64,000 nt of DNA from Gammaproteobacteria bacterium (GTDB taxonomy: Bacteria; Pseudomonadota; Gammaproteobacteria; Thiohalobacterales; Thiohalobacteraceae). The notes under the pieces are model-generated. The model was not told the origin of the DNA and searched no databases. It saw nothing but the letters and a program-made list of their open reading frames with translations. Of the stretch, positions 35,655 through 44,322 are shown piece by piece (positions within the stretch are counted from its first letter, which is position 1; each line of letters starts with the position of its first letter). A program made the position numbers and the translations under genes. The DNA lies in assembly GCA_018819175.1 (NCBI GenBank), contig JAHJQQ010000056.1, positions 19,856-83,855 on the forward strand. The letters run 5' to 3'.

Positions 35655-36416
35655 TCACTGCTTCAACCTATACCCCGTCTTGAACATCCACCAGACGGTG
35701 ATCAGGCAGCCAATCAGAAATACCATGACCATGGTCAGACTCACACCGACGCTGACATCGGCAACCTCAAAGAAGCTCCAGCGGAAACCGCTGATCAAGT
35801 ACACCACGGGATTGAACAGAGAGACGGTCTGCCAAGCGGGCGGCAGCATGTTGACCGAATAAAAGCTCCCGCCGAGAAACACCAGCGGTGTGATCACCAG
35901 CATCGGGATCAGTTGCAGCTTTTCGAAGTTGTTCGCCCACAGCCCGATAATGAAACCGAACAGACTGAATGAAATGCAGGTCAGCAGCAGAAAACCCAGC
36001 ATCCAGAACGGATGGGCGATCTCCAGCGGTACAAAAAATCCCGCCGTCCCCAGGATGATCGCGCCGATGATCAGCGATTTAGTGGCCGCCGCACCGACAT
36101 AGCCGATCAGGATTTCGACAAAGGATATCGGCGCGGACAGGACTTCATAGATGGTGCCGGTGAATTTGGGGAAGAAGATCCCGAACGACGCATTGGCGAT
36201 GCTCTGTGTGAGCAATGCCAGCATCATCAGGCCCGGCACGATGAAGGTGCCATAAGGCACGCCTTCGATATGTTGAATACGCGTGCCGATGGCCGATCCG
36301 AAGACGACGAAATACAACGCTGTTGAAATCACCGGCGAGGCGAAACTCTGCAGAGAGGTTTCCCAGGCGCGCAGCATTTCATATTTGTAAATGACCCTGA
36401 TGGCATAGAGGTTCAT
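35655..36416 (-). CDS. ABC-2 type transporter permease
   Basis: A 253-residue inner-membrane protein with six predicted helices and the ABC-2 signature region (ALYFVVFGSAIGTRI; later GGSFYSVNMLPPAWQ, preceding the last helices). Its start codon overlaps the ATPase stop by four bases (ATGA), so the two are translationally coupled subunits of one exporter. Close family members (YadH/NodJ type) export lipids, polysaccharide or drugs. The substrate is unknown. Confidence 0.92.
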   Translation of the reverse strand: MNLYAIRVIYKYEMLRAWETSLQSFASPVISTALYFVVFGSAIGTRIQHIEGVPYGTFIVPGLMMLALLTQSIANASFGIFFPKFTGTIYEVLSAPISFVEILIGYVGAAATKSLIIGAIILGTAGFFVPLEIAHPFWMLGFLLLTCISFSLFGFIIGLWANNFEKLQLIPMLVITPLVFLGGSFYSVNMLPPAWQTVSLFNPVVYLISGFRWSFFEVADVSVGVSLTMVMVFLIGCLITVWWMFKTGYRLKQ

Positions 36417-37339
36417 GGTTTTGCCTTCACCAGGCTGACGAAAATGTCTTCCAATGAGCTTTGGGTGGTGTGTATGTCCTTCAGCAGCAGACCGGCATCA
36501 CGGATGACCTGCAGCAGCTCATCGATACCGGTATGGGTTTTGTGCGGGTCGTAGGTATAGGTGACATGAGTGCCCTCGGCCGAAAGATCCAGCGCCCAGC
36601 TATCCAAAGCTGAGGGCAGGGCGGACAGTGGTGTTTGCAGTTCGATAATCAACTGGCGTTTGCCCAGCTTGTGCATCAAAGCCCGTTTATCTTCCACCAG
36701 CAGCAACTGTCCATGGTTGATGACACCGACACGGTCGGCGATGGCTTCGGCCTCTTCGATATAGTGAGTAGTCAGGATGATGGTGACGCCTGATTCCCGC
36801 AGCCGCCGCACCAGCTCCCACATATCCTTGCGCAATTCCACATCGACGCCGGCGGTGGGCTCGTCGAGAAAGAGCACGGTGGGTTCATGCACCAGTGCCT
36901 TGCCGATCAATACCCGGCGTTTCATGCCGCCCGACAGCGACATGAGTTCGCTGTCTTTCTTGTCCCACAGAGACAAGTCCTTCAGCAGTCGCTCAAGGTA
37001 GGCCGGATTCGGCTTTTTGCCGAACAGGCCGCGACTGAAGCACAGGGTATTCCAGACGGTATCAAAGGCGCCCAGAGTGAGTTCCTGCGGTACCAGCCCG
37101 ATCATACTGCGGGTGATGCGGAAGTCCGACACGATATCGTGGCCTGCCACGGTCACCGAACCCGCAGTGGCATTCACGATGCCGCAGATGATCGAGATAA
37201 GCGTCGTCTTACCGGCCCCGTTGGGACCGAGCAGGGCGAGGATTTCACCGCGCTGGATGTCCAGACTCACATCTTTCAGCGCCTGATAGCCACTGGTGTA
37301 GGTCTTGGACAGGTTGGCGATAGAGACAATAGATGGCAT
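36413..37339 (-). CDS. ABC transporter ATP-binding protein (YadG/CcmA type)
   Basis: A 308-residue ATPase. Walker A is LLGPNGAGKTTL, the signature is LSGGMKRRV, Walker B is VLFLDEPTAGVD, and the H-loop is TTHYIEEAE. A ~90-residue C-terminal extension is typical of drug- or lipid-exporting ABC-2 ATPases. The open frame extends to 37597, but ATG 37339 (MPSIVSIANLSKTYTSG) is the family start and the upstream extension is unrelated in composition. It pairs with the coupled permease gene and is divergent from the DUF2058 gene. Confidence 0.93.
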   Translation of the reverse strand: MPSIVSIANLSKTYTSGYQALKDVSLDIQRGEILALLGPNGAGKTTLISIICGIVNATAGSVTVAGHDIVSDFRITRSMIGLVPQELTLGAFDTVWNTLCFSRGLFGKKPNPAYLERLLKDLSLWDKKDSELMSLSGGMKRRVLIGKALVHEPTVLFLDEPTAGVDVELRKDMWELVRRLRESGVTIILTTHYIEEAEAIADRVGVINHGQLLLVEDKRALMHKLGKRQLIIELQTPLSALPSALDSWALDLSAEGTHVTYTYDPHKTHTGIDELLQVIRDAGLLLKDIHTTQSSLEDIFVSLVKAKP

Positions 37340-37584
37340 GGTCAATTCCGGGAGCACCGGCTCAGGGCGTAAATAATTGAGCAGAACCAGCGGGTTCAGC
37401 GCAAATACCAGTAGCCTTGTGGATAGGTTTGGTATTGTACAAGTGATCGGCGAGGCCTGCATAGGTGACGTTCGGCAGGCATCGGCTGGAGTGGATTCGG
37501 GAAAATGTGGGCTTGATGCCATCAGGGGCTGTTGCCGGGTTAAACTAGCTGATCTGTCATTCCAGACAATTGAAGGTACGACCA

Positions 37585-38124
37585 ATGGCAAATTCATTCG
37601 GAGATCAGTTCCTCAAGGCGGGGCTGGTGAATAAGACCCAGCTCAGCAAGGCGCAGAAGTCGAAGGCCAAGCAGCAGACGCTGAAGCAGAAACAAAAAAT
37701 CGAAGTGGTCGACGAGGCGGCCGTGGCCGCGAAGCAGGCCGCCGCAGACAAGGCGGCGCGCGACCGCGAGCTGAACCGCCAGCAACAGCAAGAGGCCGAG
37801 CGCAGGGCGGTGCTGGCGCAGGTCCGGCAATTGATCGAGCTGAATCGCGTGCCGCGCGACGGCGGTGAAGTAGGATATAACTTTCAGGACGGCAGTCTGG
37901 TCAAGAAAATCTTTGTAACGGACGATGTCCACGCCAAACTGGGTCGTGGTCTGCTGGCCATCGTCCGTTACGATGCCGGATACGAGGTGATTCCCGCCAT
38001 CGTGGCCGAGAAGATAAAACTGCGTGATGCCGCCTGCATTGTCAGTCATGCCGAAACGCAACGGGAAATCGGGGATGATGATCCCTATGCCGATTACAAA
38101 GTCCCGGACGATTTGATGTGGTAG
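37585..38124 (+). CDS. yaiL: DUF2058 family protein (YaiL-like)
   Basis: A 179-residue, highly charged soluble protein. It has the family N-terminus MANSFGDQFLKAGLVNKTQL, a lysine/glutamine-rich coiled region (KAKQQTLKQKQKIEVVDEAA), and the conserved block FQDGSLVKKIFVTDDVHAKL. YaiL is reported to associate with nucleoid or polysome fractions; the mechanism is unknown. The frame begins at TTG 37570 but ATG 37585 is the conserved start. The next two genes follow closely on the same strand. Confidence 0.9.
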   Translation: MANSFGDQFLKAGLVNKTQLSKAQKSKAKQQTLKQKQKIEVVDEAAVAAKQAAADKAARDRELNRQQQQEAERRAVLAQVRQLIELNRVPRDGGEVGYNFQDGSLVKKIFVTDDVHAKLGRGLLAIVRYDAGYEVIPAIVAEKIKLRDAACIVSHAETQREIGDDDPYADYKVPDDLMW

Positions 38125-38150
38125 CGATACGCACCTAGCTCAGCGCCGCT

Positions 38151-38750
38151 ATGGACGATGATTTACAGCCGATCGATGCGGAAAAGGTTATCGCTGCGAC
38201 ACGCTTCTGGCTGGAACGTGCCGTTATCGGCTTAAACCTCTGTCCTTTTGCGAAATCGGTGCATGTGAATCAGCGCATCCGCTATTTTGTCAGCGGCGCG
38301 ACAACAAAACCGGAACTGCTGGCCGACCTGATGACGGAGTTGCGTGCGCTACAGAGTGCGGATCCGGCGGTTTGTGAGACCACGCTGTTGATTCATCCGT
38401 GCGTACTGACGGAGTTTATCGAATACAGTCAGTTTTTGCGCGCCGCCGACAAGTCGCTTGTACGGCAGGGATTGGCTGAGGAGTTCCAGCTTGCGAGTTT
38501 TCATCCGGATTATCGGTTCGGAGAAGCCGGTCCGGACGATATTGAAAACTATTCGAACCGCTCGCCCTATCCTACGTTGCATTTATTGCGTGAGACGAGC
38601 ATCTCACGCGCGGTGGCTGCATTCCCTGAGGCCGCCATGATCTATGATAAAAATATTGAAACGCTACGCCGCCTCGGACACGCAGGTTGGCGGCGTTTGT
38701 GGGTGACCGCGGACGAACAACGAGGATGCGATGAAAAAACTGAAGCATGA
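38151..38750 (+). CDS. DUF1415 family protein
   Basis: A 199-residue soluble protein with the DUF1415 core: WLERAVIGLNLCPFAKSV near the N-terminus (conserved cysteine), ETTLLIHP, and FHPDYRFGEAGPDDIENYSN. No biochemical function is established for the family, although the conserved Cys and His/Asp residues suggest an enzyme or a metal site. It starts 26 bases after the DUF2058 stop and overlaps the next gene by 20 bases, so the three form a likely operon. Confidence 0.9.
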   Translation: MDDDLQPIDAEKVIAATRFWLERAVIGLNLCPFAKSVHVNQRIRYFVSGATTKPELLADLMTELRALQSADPAVCETTLLIHPCVLTEFIEYSQFLRAADKSLVRQGLAEEFQLASFHPDYRFGEAGPDDIENYSNRSPYPTLHLLRETSISRAVAAFPEAAMIYDKNIETLRRLGHAGWRRLWVTADEQRGCDEKTEA

Positions 38751-38991
38751 GGCAGAGCTGGTCAAGGCCGCGCTGCTCGCGGGGATGAAATATGCGGAAC
38801 AGCGCGGCGCCGCCGTCTTTGAGCCGACGGATTCCGTCAACGAACGGCTGATGTATATCTACAGGCTGTTGGTGCATGACAAGATTATCCAGCCGATGCC
38901 TGAAGATCAGCTGTCTCAGAAAACCATCAGACACAGGTTGGCACTCTGGCATGCCAGTCATCTTCCCAAGGATGATCCGCTGTTGAAATAG
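38731..38991 (+). CDS. DUF5062 family protein
   Basis: An 86-residue helical protein (MKKLKHEAELVKAALLAGMK, later LMYIYRLLVHDKIIQPMPED) matching the short DUF5062 family of gammaproteobacteria. Function unknown. ATG 38731 is inside the end of the DUF1415 gene, with GAGG upstream, so translation is probably coupled. Cytoplasmic by composition. Confidence 0.82.
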   Translation: MKKLKHEAELVKAALLAGMKYAEQRGAAVFEPTDSVNERLMYIYRLLVHDKIIQPMPEDQLSQKTIRHRLALWHASHLPKDDPLLK

Positions 38992-39005
38992 TCGGTTTCC
39001 GCTTG

Positions 39006-39143
39006 AATGTAGGGTGGGTTAGCGTTGTTCGCGTAACCCGCCAAGCGTTGCGTAGCAACACAATACACATCTTTAGAGTGTGCGCCGGACGGCGCCAGTG
39101 GTGGGTTACGGCACAAACGGCGCGCCTAAGCCACCCTACATTA
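39006..39143. repeat. Palindromic element resembling the core of family B
   Basis: ATGTAGGGTGGGTTAGCG on the left and TAAGCCACCCTACATTA on the right, with GTAACCCGCC inside. It lacks the GAATGGCACTTA ends of true family B. It lies between the DUF5062 and SRAP genes. Confidence 0.75.
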
Positions 39144-39821
39144 ATCTATTGCTTCAGGCACCGGTTCCAGCAAATCCGCAGAATCGTTTTTCGGATTATT
39201 CACACTACGGCCGACCGGCCAGGCCTCCATGAGCGTATCAGGATAAGGTTTCAACAGGTCTGATAAGGCGTTCATGTAGGTCAGTTTGGGATTCATCCAG
39301 CTGTCATACAGTCTGGGTGGCAAAATCACCGGCATCCGGTCATGGATGCCCGCGACCAGCTGATTGGCGTCGCAGGTGATAATGGTGCATGACTCAATGG
39401 CTGGTTCACCCTCGATTTCCCAGTGATCCCACAGGCCGGCAAAGGCGCAGGGTTGGCCGCCACGCAGACGAATGAAGTACGGTTGTTTGGTCGAGCCGGT
39501 TTTCTTCCATTCATAAAAGCCGTCGGCGGCGATCAGGCAGCGCCGTTGTTTGACTGGGTCACGATAGGCGGGTTTTTTCGCAAGCGTGTCGGCCCGGGCG
39601 TTGATCATCGAATATTTAGCGTCGGGGCCTTTCGACCAGTGCGGTACCAGGCCCCAGTGCAGGTTGACGAGTTCGCGGATGCCGGACGGTGTGTTGCGTG
39701 CGACAAGAAGATTCTGTGTCGGCGCGATGTTATAGGCCGGATCAAGCTCATCCGTACTTTGTGCATGGAACAGGGTGGCGAAGGTTTCTACGGGAGAGGT
39801 TCGGGCGAAGCGTCCACACAT
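39141..39821 (-). CDS. yedK: SRAP-domain protein YedK (HMCES family)
   Basis: A 226-residue protein beginning MCGRFART. Cys2 is the catalytic residue that forms a thiazolidine crosslink to abasic sites in single-stranded DNA. INARADTLAKKPAYRD contains the DNA-contacting Asn and the conserved EW follows in GFYEWKK. HDRMPVILPP carries the conserved histidine. Its role is shielding abasic sites during replication. Full length. It ends against a palindromic repeat, and no LexA box was identified by eye. Confidence 0.95.
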   Translation of the reverse strand: MCGRFARTSPVETFATLFHAQSTDELDPAYNIAPTQNLLVARNTPSGIRELVNLHWGLVPHWSKGPDAKYSMINARADTLAKKPAYRDPVKQRRCLIAADGFYEWKKTGSTKQPYFIRLRGGQPCAFAGLWDHWEIEGEPAIESCTIITCDANQLVAGIHDRMPVILPPRLYDSWMNPKLTYMNALSDLLKPYPDTLMEAWPVGRSVNNPKNDSADLLEPVPEAID

Positions 39822-39882
39822 AGCAGCCGTCTCCAGTTAATCTACGATGCTGGCCAAGTGTAGCTTGTGCATTATTGCAGAC

Positions 39883-40161
39883 TCACAGCTGTTTCCCGGC
39901 CAGCGTCGGTGTCTTGTCCGTGCGCGTTTCCAGTTTCAAATAGCTGACCAGTCGCACGGTGCCTTCATTATGCAAAGTCGCGTGGATCTGTTCGACCGCG
40001 GCGAGGATGTCGTTCAGATTACCCTCGATGTTGGTGCCGGAGGCATGCGTCTCGACGATGAAATCATATTTCTTCAGTAATTCCGTGACGCGGGTAATTT
40101 CCTTGCGCACGGAGACGCTGTTACCAATGGGGACGACTTGTAATTCTGCGGTGGCTTTCAT
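39883..40161 (-). CDS. Thiamine-binding/MTH1187 family protein (YkoF-like)
   Basis: A 92-residue ferredoxin-fold protein. The conserved start is MKATAELQVVPIGNSVSVRK, with ETHASGTNIEGN in the middle. Members (MTH1187/YkoF-like, old DUF77) bind thiamine or related ligands as tetramers. No thiamine riboswitch or thiamine gene is near, so the ligand is unconfirmed. Confidence 0.87.
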   Translation of the reverse strand: MKATAELQVVPIGNSVSVRKEITRVTELLKKYDFIVETHASGTNIEGNLNDILAAVEQIHATLHNEGTVRLVSYLKLETRTDKTPTLAGKQL

Positions 40162-40196
40162 TGCTTACTCCTGACTTCGGGAAATTCTGATTATTC

Positions 40197-40224
40197 CGTC
40201 ATTCCGGCCTTCGCTGGAATGACG
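40197..40224. repeat. Family C hairpin
   Basis: CGTCATTCCGGCCTTCGCTG followed by GAATGACG; flanked by TTCTGATTATTC, a variant of the border seen at family A elements. Confidence 0.7.
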
Positions 40225-40324
40225 GGAGATGAATGACATGTGCTGCTCGTTGTAACACAAGCGCCCTGGCGCGCGCATCTGCCGTTACTATGTTGCGCTG
40301 TGCATATTCTCTAGAGTCGATCCT

Positions 40325-40882
40325 ATGCTGACTGAACTACCGTTATTCATGGATTTCGAGGCCTCGGGGCTGAGCCCGGAGAGTTATCCCATCCAGGTCG
40401 CCTGGAGCGCGCCGGATGGCAGCGTCACCGAATGTTGGTATATCGAACCTTCGACCACGTACGGCTGGGCATTGGAAGAGGCCTGGGCTGATTCGGCCGA
40501 ACGTGTGCATGGAATCCCCTTCGCGACATTGCTCGAACAGGGTAAGCCGGCGGCCTTGATCGCGTCGCGTATGAACGAACAGCTCCAGGGTCAGACGGTG
40601 TATGTGGATGGCGGTGCCTATGATCGTGTCTGGTGCGAACAACTGTTTGTGGCGGCGGGTCTGGATCAGTGGTTCGCGATCGGTGAGTACTGGGACTTGA
40701 TACTGGACATTCTGCCGCCCAGTCAGACCCGCCAGTCGGGTTGGCAGTACGCCTTGCAGGATGCCGCCTGGAAGCGGGTTCAGATGAGTGGCGGAGGGCG
40801 CCGTCATCATGCGGACACGGATGTGCGCTACTTAGTCGAGTTGTACCGTCTCGCCCTGGGGCGCTCAGTTCGAGCCCGTTAA
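40325..40882 (+). CDS. DEDDh 3'-5' exonuclease-like protein
   Basis: A 185-residue RNase H-fold protein. Motif I is FMDFEASGLSPESYPIQVAW (D and E). Motif II is VDGGAYDRVW. The C-terminus has RRHHADTDVRYLVELY, with the general-base histidine and final aspartate. All DEDDh residues have candidates, so it is probably active. It is distinct from the 29.7 kb exonuclease and from Orn. The substrate is unknown. It lies just upstream of the SRP RNA gene. Confidence 0.8.
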   Translation: MLTELPLFMDFEASGLSPESYPIQVAWSAPDGSVTECWYIEPSTTYGWALEEAWADSAERVHGIPFATLLEQGKPAALIASRMNEQLQGQTVYVDGGAYDRVWCEQLFVAAGLDQWFAIGEYWDLILDILPPSQTRQSGWQYALQDAAWKRVQMSGGGRRHHADTDVRYLVELYRLALGRSVRAR

Positions 40883-40997
40883 ATGAGGTGTGCATGGCAT
40901 CCCCGCGATACCCTTGATACACTATGCGCCCGCGTCGCTAAGGCCCGGCGCGTGCCCGACGTATATTAGTTAAGTAATTGATTTGGCATACCGGTTT

Positions 40998-41108
40998 GGC
41001 GGCTTGTGCCGGTCCCCCCGCGACGCTAAGCTGTGAACCCCGTCAGGCCCGGAAGGGAGCAGCGGCAGCAGTGATGCGGGCGCCGGGGTGTGGCTGGTAC
41101 AGGTCGCC
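40998..41108 (+). ncRNA. ffs: Bacterial small signal recognition particle RNA (4.5S RNA)
   Basis: About 111 nt. The ends GGCGGC and GTCGCC pair. The conserved apical region is intact: CCCGTCAGGCCCGGAAGGGA, then GCAGCGGCAGCAG and GCCGGGGTGTGGCTGGTACA. GGAA is the tetraloop, and the asymmetric loop binds Ffh (M domain). It forms the SRP that targets inner-membrane proteins. Placement directly before dnaX is the usual gammaproteobacterial order. The ends are judged from base pairing, give or take a few bases. Confidence 0.93.
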
Positions 41109-41149
41109 TCTTAATTCCTATCCCATGGGTAGTTTGAACATCCGTAGGA

Positions 41150-41163
41150 GCGGGCTTGCCCGC
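41150..41163. repeat. Short GC hairpin between ffs and dnaX
   Basis: GCGGGCTTGCCCGC is a perfect hairpin within the TAGGAGCGGGCTTGCCCGC motif, a frequent dispersed repeat. It might attenuate read-through from ffs. Confidence 0.55.
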
Positions 41164-41222
41164 AAACACGCCCTGGCAGTTCGCAGTCACTTTCGGGCTA
41201 GTCCGGACATAACAACGACGCT

Positions 41223-42878
41223 ATGAGCTATCAGGTCCTCGCGCGCAAATGGCGCCCCCGCAGTTTTCACACCCTGGTCGGCCAGGAGCATGTGCTGCGC
41301 GCGCTGGTCAACGCGCTCGATAACGACCGTCTGCATCATGCCTATCTGTTCACCGGCACGCGCGGCGTCGGCAAGACCACCATCGCACGCATTTTCGCCA
41401 AGTCGCTCAACTGCGAGCAGGGTGTCAGTTCAAATCCCTGTGGCGTGTGCAGCGCCTGCACCGAGATTGACGAAGGTCGCTTCGTGGATCTTATTGAAGT
41501 CGATGCCGCCTCGCGCACCAAGGTTGATGAAACCCGCGAACTGCTGGAGAACGTCCAGTACGCGCCGACCCGTGGCCGTTACAAGGTGTACCTCATCGAC
41601 GAAGTGCACATGTTCTCCAACCACAGCTTCAACGCGCTGCTGAAGACCCTGGAAGAACCGCCGCCGCATGTGAAGTTCCTGTTGGCGACCACCGATCCGC
41701 AGAAGCTCCCGGTGACAATTCTGTCGCGTTGTCTGCAATTCAATCTGAAACGTCTGCCGTTACCGCTGATCTCGGGCTATCTGGTGGATGTGCTTCAGCG
41801 CGAAAATATCGAAGCCGAGTTACCTGCGTTGACGGAACTGGCGCGCGCCGCCGATGGCAGCATGCGCGATGCCTTGAGTCTGCTGGATCAGGCTATCGCC
41901 TTTGGCGGTGGCGTTGTGCATGAATCTGAAGTGCGCGCCATGCTCGGTTCCATTGAACGCGGCCAGATCTATGCCATGCTGCGCGCGCTGGCCCGGCAGG
42001 ACGGCGCCGAACTGCTCGCGCAGGTGGCCCTGCTTGCAGAACAGGCGCCGGATTTTACGAATGTACTCGCGGAATTGTTATCACTTTTGCAACGCATTGC
42101 GGTGGCGCAGGCCGTGCCGGATGCCATTGACGATAGTTTTGGTGATCGCGATACCGTACTGGAGTTGGCGCAGGCGCTGAGTCCGGAAGATGTGCAGCTG
42201 TATTATCAGATCGCGCTGATCGGTCGCCGTGATCTGCCACTCTCACCCGATGCGCGCGGTGGGCTGGAAATGGTATTGCTGCGCATGCTGGCGTTCCGTC
42301 CCGACAGTGGTGCCGCGCAACCGGTTAGTGGTGGAGCAGCGGCACGCGCGAGCACGCCTGCACCCACAACTCCGAGTGCGCGACCTGCCGCTGCGGTCAA
42401 GGCAGCAATACCGACTCCAGCGAAACCGGCGGTTGCCGCAACGCCGGCAGAACGCGCAGCCGACCCCGTTGTTGCGGTTGCGCCACGTGCCACACCGCCA
42501 AGCGGTGACTGGCCGGCACTCATCGACGCGCTGCAGTTGCGCGGCATGGTCCGCCAACTGGCCGAGAACTGCACGCTCGCGGAACAGACTGACGCACTGG
42601 TGCATTTGCGCTTGGACCCTGCGCATGGGCATCTGCACAGCTCCGCGTTGGAAAAGAAACTCTCCGAAGCATTGAACGCGCAGTTCGGTCGCGACATGAA
42701 ATTGCGTATCGATGTCGAGGCAGCCGGCGAAGAAACTCCGGCACAGCATCAGGCCCGGCTGGCCCGCGAGCGGCAGCAGGCCGCGGAGCGTTCGATTGCC
42801 GAGGACGACAATATCCGTAATCTGGAAGAGACCTTTGGTGCTCAGGTGCAGCGCGATACGGTGCGCCCGGTAGATTGA
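41223..42878 (+). CDS. dnaX: DNA polymerase III subunits gamma/tau
   Basis: A 551-residue clamp-loader ATPase. Walker A is GTRGVGKTT. The zinc module is CEQGVSSNPCGVCSAC. Walker B/DEAH-like is LIDEVHMFS and sensor 1 is LLATTDPQKLP. An Ala/Pro-rich linker (~residues 375-425) joins the tau-specific C-terminal domain (SGDWPALIDALQLRGMVRQL). It loads the sliding clamp and links polymerase to helicase. I saw no A-rich slippery site of the E. coli type, so a short gamma form by frameshifting is not indicated. Confidence 0.96.
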   Translation: MSYQVLARKWRPRSFHTLVGQEHVLRALVNALDNDRLHHAYLFTGTRGVGKTTIARIFAKSLNCEQGVSSNPCGVCSACTEIDEGRFVDLIEVDAASRTKVDETRELLENVQYAPTRGRYKVYLIDEVHMFSNHSFNALLKTLEEPPPHVKFLLATTDPQKLPVTILSRCLQFNLKRLPLPLISGYLVDVLQRENIEAELPALTELARAADGSMRDALSLLDQAIAFGGGVVHESEVRAMLGSIERGQIYAMLRALARQDGAELLAQVALLAEQAPDFTNVLAELLSLLQRIAVAQAVPDAIDDSFGDRDTVLELAQALSPEDVQLYYQIALIGRRDLPLSPDARGGLEMVLLRMLAFRPDSGAAQPVSGGAAARASTPAPTTPSARPAAAVKAAIPTPAKPAVAATPAERAADPVVAVAPRATPPSGDWPALIDALQLRGMVRQLAENCTLAEQTDALVHLRLDPAHGHLHSSALEKKLSEALNAQFGRDMKLRIDVEAAGEETPAQHQARLARERQQAAERSIAEDDNIRNLEETFGAQVQRDTVRPVD

Positions 42879-42901
42879 TAGACTGCGGCTCATATCGTAC
42901 G

Positions 42902-42937
42902 TAGGTCGGATTCAGCACCTTAGGCGCGCGTCCGACA
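42902..42937. repeat. Partial palindromic element (GTAGGTCGGATTCAGC type)
   Basis: GTAGGTCGGATTCAGC ... GCGCGCGTCCGAC matches one half of the element at 59708-59794. Truncated. Confidence 0.55.
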
Positions 42938-42996
42938 AATTGTGGTAGAGCTAAAATTGATAATTTTGATTGATCGGTGCGACAGGCCCTATGTGC

Positions 42997-43121
42997 GAAT
43001 GGCACTTACTGAAGCCAATTCGGTCCGATGTAGGGCGGGTCAGGTGCACTTTATAACAACGGTGTTGTGTTGCTGCGCAGCGCCCGTCGGGTTACGCAAA
43101 CAACGCTAACCCGACCTACAT
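42997..43121. repeat. Palindromic repeat family B, copy 3 (right end truncated)
   Basis: Begins GAATGGCACTTACTGAAGCC and continues GATGTAGGGCGGGT; the right part GGGTTACGCAAACAACGCTA matches copies 1 and 2, but the terminal AAGTGCCATTC is missing. A family A copy follows at once, as at 8.4 kb. Confidence 0.8.
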
Positions 43122-43139
43122 AGCTAATTCATAGAAGCT

Positions 43140-43224
43140 GTCATTGCGAGCGAAGCGTGGCAATCTCGTAAAGCAGAATTAGTCGGTTGGAGGTTGCCGC
43201 GGCGCTGCGCGCCTCGCAATGACG
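43140..43224. repeat. Palindromic repeat family A, copy 7
   Basis: TGTCATTGCGAGCGAAGCG on the left and GCGCCTCGCAATGACGG on the right; the left flank GCTAATTCATAGAAGC matches the right flank of copy 3, inverted. Together with family B copy 3 it fills the gap between dnaX and ybaB. Confidence 0.82.
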
Positions 43225-43330
43225 GCTTAGTAATAGGCGCAAGCCCGACAACAGGATTGTGAATAGTTGGTATTGAATAAACAGTGTGACAGGGCCATGC
43301 ACCTATCCACCCTAGCTTGAGGAATCCACT

Positions 43331-43654
43331 ATGAAAGGCGGTTTGGGTAACATCATGAAGCAGGCGCAGCAGATGCAGGAAAATATGCAGAAGCTGCAGG
43401 AGGAACTCGCCAAGGCGGAAATCACCGGCCAGTCCGGTGGTGGCATGGTCAGCGTAATCATGAACGGTCGGCACGAAGTGCGGCGGGTCAGCATCGACCC
43501 CAGTCTGCTGAGCGACGACAAGGATATGCTGGAAGATCTGGTGGCCGCGGCGATCAACGATGCCGTACACAAGATCGACGCCACCAGCCAGGAACGCATG
43601 GCCTCGATGACTGCCGGGCTCAATCTGCCGGCCGGGTTCAAGCTGCCGTTCTGA
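43331..43654 (+). CDS. ybaB: YbaB/EbfC nucleoid-associated protein
   Basis: A 107-residue protein with the standard N-terminal helix rich in Q and M (LGNIMKQAQQMQENMQKLQE) and the conserved core GMVSVIMNGRHEVRRVSIDP. It forms a dimer shaped like tweezers and binds DNA with little sequence preference. AGCTTGAGGAATCC supplies the ribosome site. It lies between dnaX and recR in the conserved order, and recR begins 10 bases after its stop. Confidence 0.95.
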   Translation: MKGGLGNIMKQAQQMQENMQKLQEELAKAEITGQSGGGMVSVIMNGRHEVRRVSIDPSLLSDDKDMLEDLVAAAINDAVHKIDATSQERMASMTAGLNLPAGFKLPF

Positions 43655-43663
43655 TTTCAATCC

Positions 43664-44260
43664 ATGGCGCATTCCCCACGTATCGAACGCTTGATTGAGG
43701 CGCTGCGCTGTCTGCCCGGCGTCGGCCCCAAATCGGCTCAACGCATGACCTACCAGCTTCTGGAGCGGGATCGTGCGGGTGGTCGGCGTCTGGCCGAGGC
43801 GCTGGCCGAGGCCATGGATAAGGTCGGTAACTGCTCACGCTGCCGCACCCTCAGTGAAGACGCGATCTGTGGTTTGTGTGCCTCATCCAGCCGCGATGCC
43901 GCCTTGCTCTGTGTCGTGGAATCACCGGCGGACGTCGCGGCTTTGGAACAATCGACGGGTTATCGCGGTCAATACTTCGTGCTAATGGGACATTTGTCAC
44001 CACTCGATGGCATCGGCCCGCGCGAGCTGGGCCTGGACCAGCTGGAGTCGCGTTTGGCCGACGGCGAGGTGCGTGAATTGATCCTGGCAACCAACCCCAC
44101 CGTGGAAGGGGAGGCCACCGCCCACTACATTGCCGAGATGGCCCGGACCCGTGGCGTACGCGCGACCCGCATCGCACATGGCGTACCTCTGGGTGGTGAA
44201 CTAGAATACATCGACGGCGGCACGCTTTCGCATGCCTTTGCAGGTCGCCAGGAGCTTTAA
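43664..44260 (+). CDS. recR: Recombination mediator protein RecR
   Basis: A 198-residue protein: helix-hairpin-helix near the N-terminus (LPGVGPKSAQRMTYQLLERD), the four-cysteine zinc finger (CSRCRTLSEDAICGLC), and the Toprim domain (CVVESPADVAALEQS, later LATNPTVEGEATAHY). It loads RecA with RecF/RecO at gaps. Likely co-transcribed with ybaB and dnaX. Full length. Confidence 0.97.
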   Translation: MAHSPRIERLIEALRCLPGVGPKSAQRMTYQLLERDRAGGRRLAEALAEAMDKVGNCSRCRTLSEDAICGLCASSSRDAALLCVVESPADVAALEQSTGYRGQYFVLMGHLSPLDGIGPRELGLDQLESRLADGEVRELILATNPTVEGEATAHYIAEMARTRGVRATRIAHGVPLGGELEYIDGGTLSHAFAGRQEL

Positions 44261-44322
44261 CTAGGAGCTGTAACCTGTTGTGATCGCAAGGGTTGTGATT
44301 GCTATATGAGGTTAAGGATTGA

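Noticed and set aside
41223..42878. Programmed frameshift site in dnaX for a gamma subunit
   Set aside because: No A-rich slippery heptamer with downstream hairpin was found where E. coli has it.
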